Origin: Lytechinus variegatus
Lineage: Eukaryota > Echinodermata > Echinoidea > Temnopleuroida > Toxopneustidae
Assembly (NCBI RefSeq): GCF_018143015.1
Contig: NC_054746.1
Location: 42,350,201 to 42,414,200, forward strand
Reading direction: 5' to 3'
Length of the DNA: 64,000 nt
This document shows positions 58,141 to 64,000 of this stretch, piece by piece. Every line of letters begins with the position of its first letter. Position 1 is the first letter of the stretch. The notes beneath the pieces are model-generated. The model made no database searches. It saw only the letters and a program-made list of their open reading frames with translations, and was not told the origin of the DNA. A program made the translations under genes and the position numbers.

Positions 58141-60439
58141 CACGTGAACAAATTGGAACAAACAATGTGTCCACGCGTACTCTTTTTCTAGCTTCTCTAT
58201 AACTATATTACACACACGCACACACACTCCTTGCACAGCCCCATCCATCAACGTGCTATTTTTATTACTAGTAAGTCATCCTCAGATCATTTTTCATGCG
58301 TCTCAATTCTCCATTTTTTCTTAGGTCTATATACAATAACTACACCTTTGAACAGCCTTTTCCTCATGTTTTTTTTTCTCTCTCTCTCTTGATGTAGAAA
58401 ATGAACAAAGATATAGAACTCTCTGAAACTTATCAATATGCACCCCCTCCCCTCCTCGGAAGCTTCCACTGGCACATACACAGTCTATTATTCAACCTCC
58501 ATATTTTAGCTCTTGAACGATACTTACAATAGAAACATCATTTAAATTTCAATACATTTCCATCTTGTCTGAATATTCCTTCTACGTATAATTAAATTTA
58601 ACACAAAAGACGTGCAAAGAGTGCAATATTTCATTCTTGGGTGTACATAAGCCACGATTGGGTATGAGAATTTGGGTTGATTTTTTTATTTCTAAAAATT
58701 TTATTTGAGTACCAAGACAACTGCATAGCTTGTATACTACTATAATACAAACGATGAGAAAAACATGATGATAAAATATAACATAGTTTACAATTGTTTT
58801 TTTTTATTATACTCGAAGTTAAACTAAAATTGTATCCTTCAACTAAAAGAAATATAGTTACAAATGTGAAAAAAATGACTGAATTTAAAACCAAACAAAC
58901 CTGCTTGAAAGACGAAACTTTGTTTTTTTAATAATTACATTTTAACTTGCCTCTATGTAAAACAAAACAATTTCAAACCATATTGAGAGCATGCCCCTGA
59001 ATCCTAAAAGATATATGATGATACGATCATTGCCTAAATTGTTTTTATTTACCAAACAATTTTCTATACAAAAAGAAACAAACGAAGGATAATTCCCTGT
59101 TGTTCTAAACTAATTCTTGGAACAACCTTCCTTAAAATGTTACAGCAGTACTGGGTCTAGATATCAGCCAAAGAATTTTAAACTTCTCAATATTAGCCAA
59201 TATGAATCAACTTTAATACTTATATGCTTAATTTGCACTTTTGTCAAATTTTAAATGTCGAGGTCACCTTATAGAAAAATAAAATTAGCGATGAATAGTC
59301 ATACTCATTATAGGCCAAGTACATGATCAAAATATAATAGGTTACGTACTATTATAATTTAAAAAAAAATACATTTACTATGATAGAGCGTTTATTTATA
59401 AAACACGTTACTTTGCCCTGTTAGGGAATTATTCTTTACAACTGAATGTCCCGATGCATTAATCGTCAGATTGACATCCCTTTGAGTAACAGTAGGGCTA
59501 TGTCCACTCCCTGTAGAATGATTGAGAAAATTAATAGAATATCATGGCAACATCATATTTTCCTACAACGCATTCTCGAATTGTTTTACATCTTATAATC
59601 AAATATATTTAATCATACATTAATATTTCAAACCCTCATAATTTTTTGGTATCATAAAATAGATATATATATATTTCAGTTTTGACAAGAAGGAATTCCA
59701 AATTAATAGCAACTCTACAAATCAGGAAGGAATGAAAGTTTGCTTAAAAGTAAAATGAAGATAATAAAAGCTTCATAAACTTAAAACAAAGTTAAATAGT
59801 GAGCGGGTGACATCATCGGGTTACCCCATTTCCATACTGGCCATGCAGATTTCATAAAATGAGAACTTTCTCATTTTACATAATCTTTTTGCGTTATATT
59901 ATATTTCTTTTTTTATCTATGTATTCAAATAAAAATTTTGGGAATGGACTAATTTTTCAAGAGTTTTATGTAAGTGAATGATATAAATCAATAATCATGA
60001 TAAAACAAAGCAACAGGCAAAAAAAACAGTTATTTTCTTGTTAAATTTTATATAGGTCTACACTGACACGAAAAGAAATGTTTTAAACACTATTGGTACC
60101 AAGTATATAAAATCATGTAAAGGATACGCATGTCAGTATAAATTAATTTTGGAGCTCAAAGCGCGAACTAAATTTTTGGATATAAACAATTATTGTTGTT
60201 GTTTGGTTATTTAGAAAAAGTTAATGCATTTTTGGACATTGATAGGAACATTTTTATTTGGATACGTTTGTAAGTAGATAACCAACCGAAATACATAATA
60301 TTTTGGGACATGGCCTGATTTATCCCCCACCCTTTAATTTTTTTTTCATTTTTCTTTATATTTTTAATCGTTTTGGGGGGTTGGCTAATTCTCCACCCCC
60401 TTCCCCGGTCTTACGCCCATGTATCTGCACATAACCTAC
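58141..60439. other. Region downstream of the CARD exon
   Basis: A CA run lies at 58211-58228. At 59785-59960 is a family A MITE fragment (AGTGAGCGGGTGACATCATC, then TATTCAAATAAAAATTTT). On the - strand AATAAA lies at 60253-60258. I could not find a convincing second CARD-gene exon. Confidence 0.4.
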
Positions 60440-60783
60440 CTTGATTAGGCGGCGTATATTCTTCATGTATAGGTCCAGATTGCTCTTGATAAGTGTCCTC
60501 GTATTTCTTCACTGTAAGATATAGATGAGTCGAACCCTCCATCTTCTTAAGGCACTCCATAAATGACCCATAGGCTTTATCCCCTCTCGTCGGTATGATA
60601 TCCAGAAGCGCTGATACTTTATCTCTTGGGGTTGCTTTAGCATTGATTTTTGCAGCATCCTGTGATGTAATTATCATATCTGCTAGAAGGTGTGGCATTA
60701 TATCATCTGCATGCAAATCGTTCAGAAGATCAGGAGTAGCCTTCTGAAGAATCTCACGATGTTTCGTTGTCATAGACATGTTG
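60440..60783 (-). CDS. CARD-domain exon (N-terminal)
   Basis: On the - strand an ATG at 60779 opens a CARD, the death-fold module that joins caspases, adaptors and NLR-type sensors. About 90 residues cover the six helices: KHREILQKATPDLLNDL, then ADDIMPHLLAD, TSQDAAKINAK, the diagnostic TPRDKVSALLDIIPTRG, then DKAYGSFMECLKKM and a last helix. A polypyrimidine-CAG acceptor four bases before the ATG suggests an upstream untranslated exon. A donor (CAAG|GTAGGT) ends the exon in phase 1 at 60440. If the donor is not used, the frame stops at 60411 (122 residues), a CARD-only protein, with AATAAA 150 bases on. Partner domain unknown; the family (adaptor, caspase, Apaf-1-like or NLR) cannot be told. 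Confidence 0.75.
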
Positions 60784-63700
60784 CTGAAAAAAATATTTTG
60801 GTAAAAAAATTAATACCGAAAAACAAATTCAGGTAGTGTTGTTTCTCCTAGGTAATTAATCATCATGAATAGTGAGTTACGGTTTGAAATACGAATATCA
60901 GGAGGAAATTTAATGAGAGAATCAACTGAAAAACAAAACAGCTCGAGCTCAGAATATCGGACTTCAAACAGAGAGTATACATGCATGCATATATATATTC
61001 TATTTGTGAATAATAAAATATCTTATTCTCCACAAGCATCAGTACAAGGTCCTTGCAAATTATCTCAATGAGCAAATGATTAGATCATATAAGTAATTAT
61101 CAGGTAAGAAAATGCAACAAGGTATCCGATTTCACATCAAGCAAGCGATAAATAATGGGCATACATACGGAAATGTGTATTATTCTACACGATGCTCAAC
61201 TAAACTTGCCTCTTCCGACTGTCCCAATTATGATATAGGGGAATTATGGCAGTTCAAAGCTCAATGCAGAGAATAATGAATACGCAGACCGATTCGGGGA
61301 ATACCAAATACCACTATCATAACAAATAAATGCAATCACATTTGTTGGCGGAGGAATAAACCCAGGAAAAAAAATTCCCATGAGGTGAGTATTGGCCTAT
61401 ATATAGAGAAAGACAAAGAACCCTTTGCATTTTGTTTTGTTTGCAATACTACATTATGTGTTTGGCAATACAGTTATTATACACAATAGGCCTAATTGCA
61501 GTCTAATTATATTGATTCGATTTATCTGATGGATATAAATTGATGAAATTCGGGTAAAAATATACACATACCGCAAGTTTTAATGACATATTTTCCCCTT
61601 AAATTGGGGATTGAGGTGTCAAGTTTTTTTTTCTAGAACATCCTACATTGCAGCTCACCAATGATTTCTTTCTTCCTCCTATTCTGAATTAATATTTTGG
61701 GTAAATTATAGATCTATAACCACTTTATAATTTGAGGTAACTTTCATAACATGGAATACAAAATAATGTAGAATGGAAAATGCACACCAAATCCGCAATG
61801 AGGTGGTCATAGCCTATTATTAAACGTAAGAAAAATACACTTCTCACTTTCCATTTGCTCTTTTTGTACGAGATATCATCCGAATCGTTGCTTAGTTTTC
61901 TTTCTTCACAATTGAATTCACCAATAGAAAAGTGAAAAGGACATTGTATGGTTTAATTGTTACTCGTGCATGTACGGTCATGCGTACGTGATATGAGATT
62001 ATACATAATATAATTCTATATAAATATATCGCATAATCTATTCCGTTAAGGTAAAAGAGGAAATTATGTGAAGTAATCAATTTTTTTGTGGCCCTCCGCA
62101 TATTTAGTTCTCCTTTTTTTTTCTATCATTTTGTTTTTTCTAGAAAGGAACAAAAAAAATTGTCGGGGATTGTTCTCTTAAGTCCCTTTGTATGTGTTTG
62201 TCTTTGTATGACCTAATTTTTTACCCCTTCCCATTTTTTTTTACTGGGATAGAACTGCTAAAATCTTTTAGATCTTTACTACAATTAAGTCCACAATTAA
62301 ATTCTGTCATATATATTTACTGCATTTTCGTTTCTTTGGATTGTCATTCCTTCTTGGTAACAAATAATTTCTTCATAACTTGTATATATATATTTAATTT
62401 CTTTGTGAAAAAATTAATTGAATTGAAGTCAAACTGTACAAAGTCTTGATATCAAACTACTTGCATCATCAAAAGTCCTTCCTATAACGGCATCTATTAT
62501 GTTCAATAATGATATATGCAAAGGCGAGAAGAAAATTAAGGCGGTTATGATTGATTGATAATTGGGCTTAGAACAATGGCATCGCATCAGGGGGCAGGGG
62601 GCAACGTACCATGATTTTTAAAGGAGTTTGGGAAGGGAGAAATAAAAAAGAATATCAAAAGAATACATCATCGGGTATAACTCTATAAGGGGGAAATGGC
62701 GTCACTATTGAATCATTACCCCCCCCCCTCCCATCAAAACACACTCCAATCACCACTGGCATGGCTGGTTCAGAATAATATAAAGATAGGTAGTGTTAAG
62801 TTTAAAGTTAAAGGTTTTACATTTCGTATAATGCTAATATTTCCGAGGAAGCTATTAACACAAGCATTAAATTCACTTCAACAGAAGACAATCGCCGTGA
62901 GATTGAAAAATAAAACCCTGCAGAGATCTATAATAAATTCAAAGAGACTTGTGGTGTGAATGTAGCTAGTTTTCAACAGATGTTACCTGTAATTGTCTAT
63001 CCTTTATTGTTTTTATAAGGTCATTTCTCAAGTTTTGCCGGGCAATGAAAAAGCCTAAATAGCACACATTCTAAATGTGTGCTGTTTGTGTTTTGTGTAA
63101 TTTTCAAGTTTCCGTAATTCATGTTGACACCGAACTACTAGGTCTACATGATTGTAGAACGAAGTACTTATTTTGTGTGTGGGTAATTTTTTGCCATAAA
63201 TTAATGAATCTGTGTTTCGGTAGAAATTTTTCCTGTAACATAATTACAAAAATGACATAAGGAACTGTAATTTTTATGAATACGCTTTGTCTTGAGCCAT
63301 ATAATATTGGTCGAATCGAGTGGGGTCATGCAGAAGCGGCGCGGCGCCATGTAGGTATAATGGGAAGCTATGCATGGGCTACCTATTTTTTCAGCTACTG
63401 AACTTCAGGGGTCGTAGAGTTATAATGACCAACATCTCTCTTTTCATGCTCTTTTTGTCCTCTCTTAATATTCGTTTTCTTCTTTTCCCCTTTTCCATCA
63501 GTGCCCCTAGCTGCCCGCTTTAGCACCTCCCCAGAGATATTCGGCCTAAATCTATTTTCCTGTTTCATCATTTCAATCGACACTTATAATTATGAATTTT
63601 GTAATTGAAAATGGTGCTATTAAATTCCATCTGACCATTAACAATTTTTTTGTCTTTTGTAGGCGTACGGCAAGGTCAGCCAAAGTGGACAAAATAAAGT

Positions 63701-63880
63701 AAGACCATAGAGTTCGGTATGATTTGACCAATAGAATATAGGGGCCAAACAATTTTTTTTTCAATCATTTAATACAATAATAATTGAAGTAAATTATATT
63801 TTATTAAAAACATCAATGATATTATACACTGTCCCTTCATCTTTTATGTAAAGTGTAGTATAGGCCCGGAAAAAGTATTT
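60784..63880. other. Upstream of the CARD exon, no further gene seen
   Basis: The untranslated first exon and promoter of the CARD gene should lie here but cannot be placed. Repeat debris is seen near 62590 (GGGGGCAGGGGGCAACG) and 62719 (C9 run). A small hairpin AGCACACATT/ATGTGTGCT lies near 63061-63082. Confidence 0.4.
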
Positions 63881-63884
63881 CCAA

Positions 63885-63975
63885 ATTGATGGGAGCGCAA
63901 AGCGCGAGAGGAATAAAATTGAGATTTTAAACCTAAAAGGGACATTCATATTTTGTAAATCATATATAGGAAATA
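63885..63975. repeat. Single copy of the GCGCGAAGCGCGAG-type unit
   Basis: GGGAGCGCAAAGCGCGAGAGG is followed by AAACCTAAAAGGGACATTC and TTTTGTAAATCA, the same order of blocks as in the array at 1-900. It shows the family is dispersed at both ends of the window. Confidence 0.6.
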
Positions 63976-64000
63976 GTTAATTGGGTATGATTAATAATGC

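Noticed and set aside
62696-62959. 87-codon + strand open frame starting MASLLNHYPPP
   Set aside because: It begins in a poly-C repeat remnant, has no family resemblance and no splice context.
63320-63523. 67-codon + strand open frame near GGCGCGGCGCC
   Set aside because: No domain or splice support; the GC-rich start looks like repeat debris.
1-64000. CRISPR arrays, operons, rRNA genes, intact tRNA genes
   Set aside because: The window is eukaryotic; the regular repeats seen are satellites or transposon units, and tRNA-like boxes belong to SINEs.

Overview
The window is animal DNA: AT-rich, with large spliced genes and dense short repeats. The repeats (tRNA-derived SINEs, many inverted-repeat DNA elements, iterated GCGAGCGCGAAGCGCGAGC motifs, and tandem units carrying AGGTCAAAGGTCA) and the domain make-up of the genes suggest an echinoderm, most likely a sea urchin. 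The species call rests on recalled repeat families, not on a search. Region 1 (1-1284) is a degenerate array of roughly 105-base units followed by a GC-richer flank and 5' leader. Region 2 (1285-41224, + strand) is one gene that I could assemble exon by exon: a nidogen (entactin), the basement-membrane linker protein. Its 23 coding exons add up to 1186 residues with matching splice phases throughout: signal peptide, NIDO domain, EGF, G2F barrel, eight more EGF repeats (one exon each), a YWTD beta-propeller and a last EGF. I find no thyroglobulin type-1 exon. The introns hold most of the mobile-element remains: foldback and terminal-inverted-repeat DNA elements, a long-arm mariner-like palindrome, SINEs, a broken LINE and a tandem repeat array. 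Region 3 (41225-46296) is the nidogen 3' region with candidate poly(A) signals, a GAT microsatellite and repeat debris. Region 4 (46297-55885, + strand) is a complete cytochrome P450 of the CYP3 clan in 13 coding exons, 519 residues, with an N-terminal membrane anchor, AGYET, ExxR and PERF motifs and a heme-cysteine loop. Its second intron holds a copy of the AGGTCA repeat that a TTAA-flanked element has split cleanly. Region 5 (55886-64000) has the P450 3' end, a pyrimidine-rich degenerate array (57560-58140), and on the - strand an exon at 60440-60783 encoding a CARD (caspase-recruitment) domain. It is either the start of a longer adaptor, caspase or NLR-type gene or a small CARD-only protein. 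The three genes (matrix protein, oxidative enzyme, death-fold adaptor) have no evident shared pathway; this is an ordinary animal neighbourhood. I saw no CRISPR array, operon, rRNA or intact tRNA gene, and no retroviral or Polinton-like element.
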